In this document: piece after piece, positions 39,837-47,727 of the stretch
Layout of the letters: the number at the start of each line of letters is the position of its first letter
How positions within the stretch are numbered: the first letter of the stretch is position 1
Source: a virus
Reading direction: 5' to 3' (one strand)
IMG/VR virus record: IMGVR_UViG_3300048839_000484
Location: 1 to 47,727 of that record
DNA: 47,727 nucleotides
The notes under the pieces: model-generated
Told to the model about the DNA's origin: nothing
Database searches by the model: none
Seen by the model: the letters and a program-made list of their open reading frames with translations, nothing else
Program-made: the position numbers and the translations under genes

Positions 39837-40734
39837 CCGTCCATTGGGTCCGCGCATCGCCTATGCCCCGGAAAACGGGGCTGGCGCTGGCACGGGCAAC
39901 CCGGGTGACGGCGCAAATGGCGCCGGCTTGGGAAACGGGTCCTCGAGCAACAACGGTGCCGGAACTTCCCCGTGGACTGGTCTGGCATTGCCAGAGAACC
40001 AGGAACTGGTGAAAACCAAAAATTGGGCCAATCCTGACGCCGCGCTGCGAAGCTATGCCGAGCTTGAGCGGAAGATGGGGGGCGCAATTTTCTTGCCCGA
40101 GCCGACCGCCGATCCCACCGCATGGGATGGCATTTTCGATCGCATGGGGCGTCCGAAATCCGCTGCAGAATACAAGCTGGAGCGGCCGAAAGACCTCCCC
40201 GAAACAGCCTATGACGCCGATACCGCCGAGCAGATGAAGGGGGTCTTTCACAAGGCCGGCCTTACGCCACGGCAGGCGGCGATCATCCATGACGAGGTAT
40301 TCACGGGCAGCCACAAGGCGAAAGAGGCCCTCCAGGCCGCGAACGCCGAGAAGGTGGCAAAGGCCCATGAACAGATCGTCAAGGAGTATGGCGGCGACGA
40401 GAACAGCGAAGCCTACAAGCGCAACCTTGAACTAGCCAATCGGGCCGTCCGCCAATTCGGCGGGGACGCGCTGCTTTCCGAATTGAAGGAAATCGGCGCC
40501 ATGGACCCCAACGGCTATGTGAAGGCGCCGCTTGTGGCGAAGATGCTGGCACAGGTCGGGAAGCAGCTTTTCCAGGAGGACGCGGTTTACGGCGGCGCCG
40601 GGGACTACAAGAACCCGTTTGCCGACGCGACCATGGACATGGAGAAGCAGGGCGAGATTATCAAAAAGGACCCGGATCGAGCGCGTGCCCTGATCCGAGC
40701 GGCCGGCCACAACCCGGCAGAATGGCAGCTTTAA
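39829..40734 (+). CDS. Scaffolding (capsid assembly) protein
   Basis: This 301-residue protein starts at ATG 39829, with TTG 39823 as the alternative. A disordered Gly/Asn/Ala/Ser N-terminus (about 1-45) is followed by a helical, acidic body (DPTAWDGIFDRMGRP, EALQAANAEKVAKAHEQIVKEYGG) and an Ala/Asp/Arg C-terminus. Composition, size and place between portal and capsid genes fit a scaffolding protein that guides prohead assembly and leaves before packaging. Recognition is by context more than by motif. Confidence 0.72.
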   Translation: MINRPLGPRIAYAPENGAGAGTGNPGDGANGAGLGNGSSSNNGAGTSPWTGLALPENQELVKTKNWANPDAALRSYAELERKMGGAIFLPEPTADPTAWDGIFDRMGRPKSAAEYKLERPKDLPETAYDADTAEQMKGVFHKAGLTPRQAAIIHDEVFTGSHKAKEALQAANAEKVAKAHEQIVKEYGGDENSEAYKRNLELANRAVRQFGGDALLSELKEIGAMDPNGYVKAPLVAKMLAQVGKQLFQEDAVYGGAGDYKNPFADATMDMEKQGEIIKKDPDRARALIRAAGHNPAEWQL

Positions 40735-40784
40735 GGAGGCTGCAGCAAGGAACAGGAGCGCGCACAGTCTGACGGGGAAATCCG

Positions 40785-41792
40785 ATGACTACGCGCCTTT
40801 CCGACGTGATCGTGCCTTCGGTGTTCAACCGCTATCTTTCGGTTGAAACCACGACCAAGAGCGCCATTTTCGAGAGTGGCATTCTGCGACCCGACCCGAT
40901 GTTGAGCCAGTTTCTGGCCGGCGGTGGTCTGACGACCAACGTGCCGTTCTGGAATGACCTCGACGACAGCGAGCCGGACATCGCATCCGACGATCCCGAG
41001 CAGCACGGCACGCCGTCCAAGGTGGACGCAAACCGGGCGCTCGCGATCCGCAACATTCGGACCAAGGGGTGGGCGGCTGCCAAGCTGACCGCCGAACTGG
41101 CCGGGTCGGACCCGATGCAGCGCATCCTGCAGCGTGTTTCGGCTTACTGGACGCGCGCCTACCAGCGCCACCTGACCGCGATCCTGACCGGCATTTTCGC
41201 GGACAACGCTGACAACGACAGCAGCGACATGATCTATGACATCGGCACCGACAGCGGTTCCGCCGTGACTGCGGCCGAGCTTGTGTCCGCCGATGCCATC
41301 CTCGAGGCCGCACAGACCATGGGCGATGCCTCTGACGCGCTCGAGGTGATCATCATGCACAGCCGGGTTTACAAGAACTTGGCCGAGCAGAACCTGATCG
41401 ACTTCATCCCGAACAGCGACGGCAAGGTCAAATTCCCGACCTACCTTGGCTACAAGGTGATCAAGGACGACGGCGTGCGCAAAGTGCAGGGCGCAAACCG
41501 CATCGAGTATTGGACCTATCTGCTTGGGCGCGGCTCGATCGCATGGGGCGAAAGCCCGGTGGACAAGCCCGTCGAGACGGACAGCGACCCGTCGGCCGGC
41601 AACGGCATGGGCGTCGAGGAACTCTGGACCCGGCGCCAGTACATCATGCACCCCTACGGCTTCAAGTGGACGGACACCAATCGCGGTGCCGACTTCCCGA
41701 CCAACAGCGAATGCCAGTTGGCCGCGAATTGGGATCGCGTCTATCCCGAGCGCAAGCAGATCATGCTTGCGGCCCTTGTCACCAACGGCTGA
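40785..41792 (+). CDS. Major capsid protein
   Basis: This 335-residue protein has features shared with podovirus coat proteins of the HK97 fold: FNRYLSVETTTKSAIFESGI, GLTTNVPFWND, WAAAKLTAELAGSDPMQRILQRVSAYW (spine helix) and IIMHSRVYKNLAEQNLIDFIP. The C-terminal part contains the WTRRQYIMHPYGFKW segment typical of the family. It follows the scaffold gene after a 50-bp gap and is followed by a strong hairpin. It forms the icosahedral shell. Confidence 0.88.
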   Translation: MTTRLSDVIVPSVFNRYLSVETTTKSAIFESGILRPDPMLSQFLAGGGLTTNVPFWNDLDDSEPDIASDDPEQHGTPSKVDANRALAIRNIRTKGWAAAKLTAELAGSDPMQRILQRVSAYWTRAYQRHLTAILTGIFADNADNDSSDMIYDIGTDSGSAVTAAELVSADAILEAAQTMGDASDALEVIIMHSRVYKNLAEQNLIDFIPNSDGKVKFPTYLGYKVIKDDGVRKVQGANRIEYWTYLLGRGSIAWGESPVDKPVETDSDPSAGNGMGVEELWTRRQYIMHPYGFKWTDTNRGADFPTNSECQLAANWDRVYPERKQIMLAALVTNG

Positions 41793-41810
41793 TCGCAGCC
41801 CGGATCAACG

Positions 41811-41832
41811 GCCGGCGGGGAAGCCCGCCGGC
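41811..41832 (+). terminator. GC hairpin after the capsid gene
   Basis: GCCGGCGGG and CCCGCCGGC pair perfectly (9 bp) around a GAAG loop, 18 bases after the capsid stop. No T-run follows, so it may partly attenuate transcription or protect the capsid mRNA end rather than terminate fully. Confidence 0.45.
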
Positions 41833-41859
41833 TACCGCAACAGCCAAAGGAACGAAGCC

Positions 41860-42315
41860 ATGGCAAAGAACGTGACCAAGGTGCCGAACCCGGACAAGGC
41901 GCCGACCGAGGAGCAGAAGGCCCAGGCGGCCAACCTGCCCGAGACGCAAGACCTCAATCCGGCCGACGAGGACGAGGCGACGGCCGCCCCGAAGAACGTC
42001 AAGACGGTGCAGGCGCCCAGGCGCAAGACCGTCGACGAAACCAAGGTGCAGGCCGCGGCCGACGCTGCGGCCAATTCCGAGCCCGTGAAGGCTGGCGCCC
42101 CCAAGGGCGGCACGCCGAGCTTGCTGGAGTGCAACCGGCTGGCGATCGAGCAGAAGAAGATCATGCGCGAGAACGAGCCGCTGGCCGGCTTGGAGCGCCT
42201 GATCGGCTTGCACGGCAAGAAGAAGCTTTTGCGCGCCCTGCCGGTGGACCTCGCCAAGGCCAACCAGGACCGCATGATCGCGCAGCCCCCGAGCCCGAAC
42301 CGGGTGCTGCGGTAA
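41860..42315 (+). CDS. Hypothetical capsid-module protein
   Basis: The protein has 151 residues. The first 85 are low-complexity, Lys/Ala/Glu/Thr-rich and likely disordered; the last 65 contain a Leu-rich helix (NEPLAGLERLIGLHGKKKLLRAL). The gene has its own Shine-Dalgarno (AAAGGAAC) and is framed by two hairpins. Not recognised; a head-completion or minor capsid role is suggested by position only. Confidence 0.6.
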   Translation: MAKNVTKVPNPDKAPTEEQKAQAANLPETQDLNPADEDEATAAPKNVKTVQAPRRKTVDETKVQAAADAAANSEPVKAGAPKGGTPSLLECNRLAIEQKKIMRENEPLAGLERLIGLHGKKKLLRALPVDLAKANQDRMIAQPPSPNRVLR

Positions 42316-42328
42316 ACCTTGCGTGCGA

Positions 42329-42352
42329 CCCGGCCGCAATCCCGCGGCCGGG
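42329..42352 (+). terminator. GC hairpin before the decoration-like gene
   Basis: CCCGGCCGC pairs with GCGGCCGGG (9 bp, six-base loop) 13 bases after a stop codon. No T-run follows. It is the second of three hairpins that separate capsid-block genes. Confidence 0.4.
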
Positions 42353-42373
42353 GCCATCCAATAGGAGGCCACT

Positions 42374-43003
42374 ATGCGCTTTGCCTATGATCCGACCCTC
42401 TACCACATTTTTTTCGACGACTTCGACAAGTACACCGCAGGCGACTGGACCCTCACGACGGTCGAGGCCGGCGCTGGCAGTGCCACCGAGGCGATCGGAA
42501 ATGCCGACGGCGGCGTGCTGGTCATCACCAACGACGCGGCCGACGACGACAGCGATTTCTACCAGCACGCGAAGGAAAGCTTCAAATACGTCGCGGGCAA
42601 ACGGCTGCACTTCAAAATCCGCTTCAAGGTGAGCGATGCCGCACAGTGCGACCTCGTTGCCGGGCTGCAGATCACGGACACGACCCCGCTGGCCGTGTCG
42701 GATGGCATTTTCTTCCGCAAGTCGGACGGGGATAACACCCTGCAGCTTGTGGTCTGCAAGAACGGCACGGAAACCGTGGTCGACTGCCACGAAATGGTGA
42801 CCGATACCTATGTCGTGGCGGAATTCGTCTATGACGGCGACGATCATATCAAGGCGTTCATCGACGGCGTTTCCGTCGCGCGGGCGGCCCTGACCAACGT
42901 GCCGGACGACGAGGAGCTTGCCATCAGCTTCGGCATCCAGAACGGCGAAGCCGTCGCCAAGATCATGAGCGTGGATTACGTTTTCGCGCTCAAGGAACGC
43001 TGA
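42374..43003 (+). CDS. Beta-sandwich capsid decoration/fibre-like protein
   Basis: This 209-residue protein has an AGGAGG Shine-Dalgarno. Almost the whole protein reads as alternating strands in a concanavalin/LamG-like order: FFDDFDKYTAGDWTLTTVEAG, RLHFKIRFKVSDA, IFFRKSDGDNTLQLVV and VAEFVYDGDDHIKAFIDG. The location immediately after the capsid gene block suggests a decoration protein or head fibre that binds the shell or environmental glycans. No enzymatic site was seen. A strong terminator follows. Confidence 0.6.
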   Translation: MRFAYDPTLYHIFFDDFDKYTAGDWTLTTVEAGAGSATEAIGNADGGVLVITNDAADDDSDFYQHAKESFKYVAGKRLHFKIRFKVSDAAQCDLVAGLQITDTTPLAVSDGIFFRKSDGDNTLQLVVCKNGTETVVDCHEMVTDTYVVAEFVYDGDDHIKAFIDGVSVARAALTNVPDDEELAISFGIQNGEAVAKIMSVDYVFALKER

Positions 43004-43012
43004 TCGACAACC

Positions 43013-43046
43013 AGGAGGGGCGGGGCTTCGGTCCCGCCTTTTTCAC
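43013..43046 (+). terminator. Rho-independent terminator lying between an SD and its start codon
   Basis: GGCGGGGC-TTCG-GTCCCGCC (43019-43038) forms an 8-bp stem with a cUUCGg tetraloop, followed by five T (43039-43043): a textbook intrinsic terminator. AGGAGG (43013-43018) directly abuts its 5' side. The next gene's ATG (43047) lies eight bases after its 3' side, so folding would bring SD and AUG to ideal spacing. Confidence 0.85.
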
Positions 43047-43865
43047 ATGGGATTGACCGGCCAGCAGCAGGCGGCCCTGTATTTCGCGCGCAAGCGACGG
43101 CGCAGGCTGCGGCTTGCCGCCGACACCATCGACTATTCGGAATTCCCGCCCGAGGACTTCTATGGCGCCGCGCTTGTCGGGCTGTTCAAGGCCGATGGCG
43201 CTGGCCTCGTTCATGCCGGCGGGATCGCATCGTCATGGGCCTGCGAAATTACCGGCCGCACCCTGACCGCCGCCGGGTCGCCTACCGTTGTCACAGGCTT
43301 AAACGGCAAGCCTTGCGTCCGCTTCAACGGCACGGACCAGCGATTTTTTGCAACCGCGGCCTTGCCGGGCACATGGCCCGTCGGCACCGCGGAGGGCGGC
43401 ATCTTCGCCTTTGCCAGCCAGGACGGCGGTGCCGGCGCGCTCGACACCGCAACGCGGGCGCTGTTCAGCTATGGCACCTCGACCGCTGGCGCGGCGCGCG
43501 AACTTGACAAAGTGACGATCGGCGGGTCCGCGAGCCGTTTCCGCACTTGCCGCACATCGGCAGGCGCCGGCCTTACGGACACGTCCGTTCTGTTCGACGG
43601 CCCTCATATTGTCGGCGCGCGCTACGAGGAGGGCGGGACAAACTTCTATGGCCGCATCGACGGCGCCGACGCCAATCCGGCATCGGCTGCGACCGGCTTC
43701 AACACGTCCGGCTCGCGCTCGGGCATCGGCTGCGACGTATCCAGCGGCACTACGCCAGGGTCGCACTGGAAAGGCGACATCTACGAAATTCACGTTCTGG
43801 CGGCCGTCACCGAGGACCAGCGGGAGCTTGGCGAAGGCTATTTCGCTTGGAAATTTGGGGTTTGA
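43047..43865 (+). CDS. LamG/concanavalin-like virion protein
   Basis: This 272-residue protein has a basic helical start (FARKRRRRLRLA, about 13-25) followed by a lectin-like beta sandwich: LTAAGSPTVVTGLNGKPCVRFNGTDQRFF, then GIFAFASQ, RALFSYG and SRSGIGCDV, ending in the WKGDIYEIHVL and EGYFAWKFG strands typical of LamG-type domains. It is probably a virion adhesin. It is the first gene after the terminator, with only a hairpin-bridged Shine-Dalgarno. Confidence 0.65.
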   Translation: MGLTGQQQAALYFARKRRRRLRLAADTIDYSEFPPEDFYGAALVGLFKADGAGLVHAGGIASSWACEITGRTLTAAGSPTVVTGLNGKPCVRFNGTDQRFFATAALPGTWPVGTAEGGIFAFASQDGGAGALDTATRALFSYGTSTAGAARELDKVTIGGSASRFRTCRTSAGAGLTDTSVLFDGPHIVGARYEEGGTNFYGRIDGADANPASAATGFNTSGSRSGIGCDVSSGTTPGSHWKGDIYEIHVLAAVTEDQRELGEGYFAWKFGV

Positions 43866-43867
43866 TC

Positions 43868-46120
43868 GTGGCATCCGCATTGCTTGCAGAGGGGCATCCT
43901 TACAAGACGATCCCGCCAAATGACCCGGGGTTCCGCCCCGAATTTCTTGGCGGCCCGGTCATTGACCCCTACGATTTTGCCACCATCACCGCGTCCGGTT
44001 CGGCGCCGGACGAGAGCGTGTCGCGCGCAACCGAGCGCACCGTGGCCTCCGTGGCCGACAAATATCTGTCCGGCACGGTCAACGTCGCCGGCACGGTGAC
44101 GCACAAACGCGCCCCGGAGGACCCTATCCGGGCGATCGACGACAGCCGCGGACGGCGCACGCTATCGTTCCAGGGCGGCGGCTATATCTCGATCCCGCGC
44201 AAGCAAAAGCGCGGTATCAGTTTCTCGACCTCGACCGCCGCGCGCCCGCTGGACGGGCTTCTTGCGATCAAGCTGACCGCCGACGCCACGCGCACGGGCG
44301 ACGGGACCATTTTCGATTGCGGCGGCTACCGGCTTGCCGTCGGAGCCGACTTGCGCGACCTCACATGGACGGCGCCGCGCGCATCCGTGGCCTACAGCAA
44401 GACCTTTGCCGACGCGCTGCCGACCCCGGTTGAGGGGCAGCATCGTTGCTGGCTGCAGGTCATTTGGGATGCAGCAACCCCGTCCCTGACGCTCAAAATC
44501 GACGGCGACACGATCGAGGGAAGCGAGACGGCGGGCTCGGGGGCATTCACCGCAGTCGGCGCATCCGACCTCACGATCGGCGGACGCAGCGGCGGCAACG
44601 GGCTTGATTTCGAGCTTGACGGGGCGTGCTTTTACATGGGCGCCGACAAGACCGAGGACATCGCGGATTGGTGGTGCCAGCGCAATCCCCTTGGCTACGG
44701 TTCGGCCGCGCGCGTAACCCTGCCGGGGCTCGATACGATTTCCGATCGCCTGTATAATACCTTGCTCGGGGAAGGAAACGCCGGGCTCACGATCAGCGAA
44801 ATTACCGCCACGTCCGACCTCGCATCGCCAGAGCCCGGGAGTTGGGGGGCTATTTCAGGAAGCAAGAATATCCTCGCCTTGTGGCGTACAAGCGGGATCA
44901 TTCAGCGGCGCGCTGGCGCATCGGCGTGGAACCGGCGCCAGCCGTGGATGTTCATGACCGGCCTTGCGGCGCCCGGTCCCGTCGGCTTCGAGCGCGCGGA
45001 ATTCCGCATCACGTTCGAGGACAATCCCCCGACCAATGCCGCAAAATTCAATTGGGTCGAACACGCTTATTTTGCATGGGGCGCTGGCGATTTTTCGGTG
45101 GAGGCCGGCAACGAGGGCACGCCGCTTTGGTGGCTTGGGCCGACGGGCGTAGCCCTTGCCGACAACGACTTTCCGCTGTTCGGCGGGACCGGGCGCCATA
45201 TCACCTCGATTTTTTCCGGCGACAACGCATTGTCGATTTATAGGCAGGTGTTCCAGATTGGGCTCGAGGACGTGTTGATGCTCGCGCCGATTGTCAAAAA
45301 CAACCATTCCGAGAGCCCCAACCACAATTTCGGTCTGCAGACCGGCAACTCATCCGATCGCACCGGGGTCTGCCGGTTGACGTCCCTTGGGCATAACCAG
45401 CGTATGCCGATCGCCACCGGCTCGCAGGGGGGCGAAGCCGAGCAGACCCACAACCGGATTGAAAGCATCTGTTCGTGGATCATCCCGGCGAATATCGGCC
45501 AGAATTTTGGAGGCGTCGTCGTCGGCCAGCCAAACAACAACCCGGGCGCCAATACGGGGTCCGGCAAGATCACGATTTCGCGCGTCGTGATGGAGCCAGG
45601 CGGCCGGGCTTTGGGGCTTTTGAGTTTCAACGTGTCGCAGGAGCCGAACGGGGCCGACCCCGACGAAAGCAGCTATTACGGGTCATGCAACCATATCGAC
45701 GCGCCGGCCACGCTGGAGCAGGCGAGCGCATCCGGCAAGGCGCGATCATACCCCGAATATGGCACCGGACAGGGACCGCACCCGATCCGGCGCGACACCA
45801 TCAAGGCGCTTAACAAGGATTGGGCCGGCGCAAATCCGCGCAACCGGCCGGCCTTTATCAGAAACCTGATCGCGCGCTACGAGGCCCAGGAGGCCGTGCG
45901 GTTCGACCGGCTAGAGGTGGTCGAGGATACCGACACCGAGAAAAGCCCGGACAATTTCAGCTTGGCAGGAGCGACGGCCGGCGATCCCGAATGGACGCCG
46001 ACGGTCCGATCATGGGCAGACATTCCGAACGGCTCTGAGTGGGAAGCCGCGCTCGGGACCAAGAAAACGATCGACTGGACTTGGCCGCGCTATATGGCGC
46101 TTCGGGACGCCTACGAATGA
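43868..46120 (+). CDS. Large virion protein with concanavalin-like domain
   Basis: This 750-residue protein starts at GTG three bases after the previous stop. Residues about 90-270 read as a LamG/concanavalin beta sandwich (RTLSFQGGGYISIPRK, GLLAIKLTADATRTGDGTIFDCGG, WLQVIWDAATPSLTLKIDG, SDLTIGGRSGG). The remaining 480 residues are Trp/Asn/Gly-rich with many beta-type stretches and no recognised family. A tail-associated adhesin or glycan-active protein is likely. It is followed by the tail tubular genes. No catalytic motif could be assigned. Confidence 0.6.
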   Translation: MASALLAEGHPYKTIPPNDPGFRPEFLGGPVIDPYDFATITASGSAPDESVSRATERTVASVADKYLSGTVNVAGTVTHKRAPEDPIRAIDDSRGRRTLSFQGGGYISIPRKQKRGISFSTSTAARPLDGLLAIKLTADATRTGDGTIFDCGGYRLAVGADLRDLTWTAPRASVAYSKTFADALPTPVEGQHRCWLQVIWDAATPSLTLKIDGDTIEGSETAGSGAFTAVGASDLTIGGRSGGNGLDFELDGACFYMGADKTEDIADWWCQRNPLGYGSAARVTLPGLDTISDRLYNTLLGEGNAGLTISEITATSDLASPEPGSWGAISGSKNILALWRTSGIIQRRAGASAWNRRQPWMFMTGLAAPGPVGFERAEFRITFEDNPPTNAAKFNWVEHAYFAWGAGDFSVEAGNEGTPLWWLGPTGVALADNDFPLFGGTGRHITSIFSGDNALSIYRQVFQIGLEDVLMLAPIVKNNHSESPNHNFGLQTGNSSDRTGVCRLTSLGHNQRMPIATGSQGGEAEQTHNRIESICSWIIPANIGQNFGGVVVGQPNNNPGANTGSGKITISRVVMEPGGRALGLLSFNVSQEPNGADPDESSYYGSCNHIDAPATLEQASASGKARSYPEYGTGQGPHPIRRDTIKALNKDWAGANPRNRPAFIRNLIARYEAQEAVRFDRLEVVEDTDTEKSPDNFSLAGATAGDPEWTPTVRSWADIPNGSEWEAALGTKKTIDWTWPRYMALRDAYE

Positions 46121-46139
46121 GCGCGGCGGGAGGAGTGAC

Positions 46140-46769
46140 ATGAGCGGCGGCGCAGGGCTTGGGCGGCTGGAAATCATGAACATCGCGGTGGACCTCTTGC
46201 TTGAGGCGCCGCTGGCGAGCCCGACGCAGCCGGGCAAGATCGGCAATTCGCTGCGGCGCAATTTCGGCTTGGCGCTCGACACCGAACTGCAGGGCCACCC
46301 GTGGAATTGCGCCACGGTGCGCACCAAGCTGGCGACCACCACCACGGCGCCGGTATTCGGTTGGACCTATGCTTTCCCGCTGCCGGCGCAAACCCTGCGG
46401 GTCTATGACCTGTCCTATAACGGCGCCTTCGAGGGGCCGAGCGTGCCCTATGCCGTGGAAAACGACGGCGCCGATAACATCGTGATCATGACCAACCAGG
46501 CGGCGCCGCTCTACCTGAAAACGATCCGCCGCGTGCAGAGCTTGGGCATCCTGCCGCCGCTGCTTTGCGACCTGATCGGCGCCAACCTCGCGCGCCGCGT
46601 GTGCCATTCCATCACCGGCAAGGCCAGCCTGCTCGATCGGATCAACGAATTTTACAAGGAAACCGAGCGCAAGGCCAAGGTGGCCGACGCGCAGGAGGGC
46701 ACCCCGGAGCGGCCGATCGGAGACGATTGGGATAACGCGCGCAGCCAGCCGGCGGACGGGAGCGCCTGA
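46140..46769 (+). CDS. Tail tubular protein A-like protein
   Basis: This 209-residue protein has a GGGAGGAG Shine-Dalgarno. It follows the T7 gp11-type layout: helical start (IMNIAVDLLLEAPLASPTQPG), FGLALDTELQGHPWNCATVRTKL, a central beta segment (FGWTYAFPLPAQTLRVYDL) and LPPLLCDLIGANLARRVCHSIT. Tail tubular A connects the portal to the tail nozzle. The next gene, its usual partner, begins two bases after the stop. Confidence 0.8.
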   Translation: MSGGAGLGRLEIMNIAVDLLLEAPLASPTQPGKIGNSLRRNFGLALDTELQGHPWNCATVRTKLATTTTAPVFGWTYAFPLPAQTLRVYDLSYNGAFEGPSVPYAVENDGADNIVIMTNQAAPLYLKTIRRVQSLGILPPLLCDLIGANLARRVCHSITGKASLLDRINEFYKETERKAKVADAQEGTPERPIGDDWDNARSQPADGSA

Positions 46770-46771
46770 TC

Positions 46772-47727
46772 ATGGCGCTTCGCTATCCGCAGCAGCCGAA
46801 TTTCTCGCGCGGTGTTTTGACCCCCCGCCTGCACGGGCGCACGGACCTCGACCAATTCCGGCTGGCCTTGAAGGACGCCAAGAACTTTCTTGTGCTGCGC
46901 CACGGCGCGCTGGCGCGGCGATCCGGCACGCAATTCGTGAACTGGACCAAGGCCGAGAACGCCGATGCGCGCCTGATCGAATTCATCTTCGACACCACGC
47001 AAGCCTATGCCATTGAAATGGGCTACCAGGGCGCGGGCTACTTCCGGTTTTTCGCCAACGGGGGCTTTGTCGAGGACCCCATGAGCCCCGGCGTTGCCTA
47101 CGAAATTGCGCATATCTACACGCAACAGCAGATAAAGGAACTCACCTACGCGCAGAGCTATGACGCCATCTACATCGCGCACAAGGACGTGCCGCCGCAG
47201 GTGTTGCGCCGGGCCAGCGAGACGTCGTGGAGCATCGCGGCCTTCCCGTTCGTCGACGGACCCTATGACGCGCTGAACACCACCGCGACCACCCTGCAGC
47301 CGTCGGCCACCACCGGCACCATCACGATCGGCGCATCCTCGACAACCGGGATCAACGGCGGCGCCGGCTTCACCACGGCCGACGTCGGGCGATGGGTGCG
47401 CATCGCCCATGGCGGCGCATGGGGCGCGGCCAAGATCACCGGCATCAACAGCACCACCAACGTCGACGCCGAGGTGCATACGGCGTTCGGCGCCACCACC
47501 GCGCAATCGGCGTGGCGGCTCGGATCGTGGTACACGGGCAATTATCCGTCATTGGTCGGATTTTACCTCGAGCGCAGCGCATGGGCGAATTCGCCGGCCA
47601 AGCCCTCGACCATCTGGCTTTCCAAGAACGGCATCCTTGACGACTTCGGCGTTTCGACCCCGGAGGTGGAAACCGACCCGCTGCAATTCGACATTTCGGC
47701 CGTGTCCGCGATCGCGTGGCTGGCCGA
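46772..47727 (+). CDS. Tail tubular/nozzle-type protein, 5' part
   Basis: This is the N-terminal portion of the 679-residue protein completed by 1-1211. It opens with the motif common to this family of phage tail proteins: NFSRGVLTPRLHGRTDLDQF, NFLVLRHGALARRSGTQFV (residues 9-57). A long beta-rich region follows (FIFDTTQAYAIEMG, ELTYAQSYDAIYIAH), the place occupied by T7 gp12 or equivalent tail-stem proteins. The gene is interrupted only by linearisation of the circular contig. Confidence 0.78.
   Translation, partial: MALRYPQQPNFSRGVLTPRLHGRTDLDQFRLALKDAKNFLVLRHGALARRSGTQFVNWTKAENADARLIEFIFDTTQAYAIEMGYQGAGYFRFFANGGFVEDPMSPGVAYEIAHIYTQQQIKELTYAQSYDAIYIAHKDVPPQVLRRASETSWSIAAFPFVDGPYDALNTTATTLQPSATTGTITIGASSTTGINGGAGFTTADVGRWVRIAHGGAWGAAKITGINSTTNVDAEVHTAFGATTAQSAWRLGSWYTGNYPSLVGFYLERSAWANSPAKPSTIWLSKNGILDDFGVSTPEVETDPLQFDISAVSAIAWLA
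47601..47727. repeat. Terminal direct repeat, copy 2 (circular-contig overlap)
   Basis: Identical to bases 1-127. Merging the copies gives a 47,600-bp circle and an uninterrupted tail protein gene. Confidence 0.95.

Overview
The window is a complete, GC-rich tailed-phage genome of podovirus type, linearised at an arbitrary point. Bases 1-127 are repeated exactly at 47601-47727, so the unique circle is 47,600 bp and the gene cut by the window ends (46772-47600 joined to 1-1211) is one continuous reading frame. The host is most likely an alphaproteobacterium. This is inferred from the high GC, a GapR (DUF2312) homologue and an XRE regulator of a style common in that class. The structural genes are of T7/BPP-1 type (Head-tail_con portal, tail tubular A, short ejection protein, transglycosylase virion protein, giant ejection protein). 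No RNA polymerase, DNA polymerase, integrase or tRNA was recognised, so transcription and most of replication appear to depend on the host.

Layout. (1) 46.1 kb through the origin to 17.3 kb, rightward: tail tubular proteins, three ejection-type proteins including a 2308-residue multidomain (polyvalent) protein, tail fibre, a SPRY-containing tail protein, then lysis (GH108 endolysin with a C-terminal membrane segment, holin-like protein, spanin-like protein). (2) 17.3-19.7 kb, leftward: a YqaJ-type exonuclease, a putative single-strand-annealing protein and a small basic protein. (3) 19.7-31.3 kb, rightward: a Cro-like regulator divergent from the exonuclease, an HNH nuclease, the GapR homologue, a replication protein carrying internal 12-bp iterons (probable origin), a C5-cytosine methyltransferase with a second long reading frame inside it, then about 25 small genes, mostly joined by ATGA overlaps and including several zinc-ribbon proteins. 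(4) 31.3-43.0 kb: HNH, small terminase, a mini release-factor-like protein, large terminase, a secreted alpha/beta hydrolase, a GNAT-like protein, portal, scaffold, capsid and a decoration-like protein. (5) 43.0-46.1 kb: two lectin-fold-like virion proteins.

Control signals. A TCTCA-N4-TGAGA operator lies in the 19.7-kb divergent region and recurs in two near-identical promoter modules at 22.73-22.80 and 25.69-25.76 kb. In those modules a second palindrome (GTATCC/GGATAC versus GTAGCC/GGCTAC) changes on both arms at once. The strongest terminator (43.02 kb, UUCG-capped with a T-run) separates the capsid block from the tail-adhesin block, and its hairpin sits exactly between the Shine-Dalgarno sequence and the start codon of the next gene.

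Most promising leads: the iterons that keep their DNA sequence across two reading frames, the duplicated promoter modules, the dual-coded methyltransferase gene, the SD-hairpin-AUG arrangement, and the ejected polyvalent protein with ParB-like, zeta-kinase and zincin domains.
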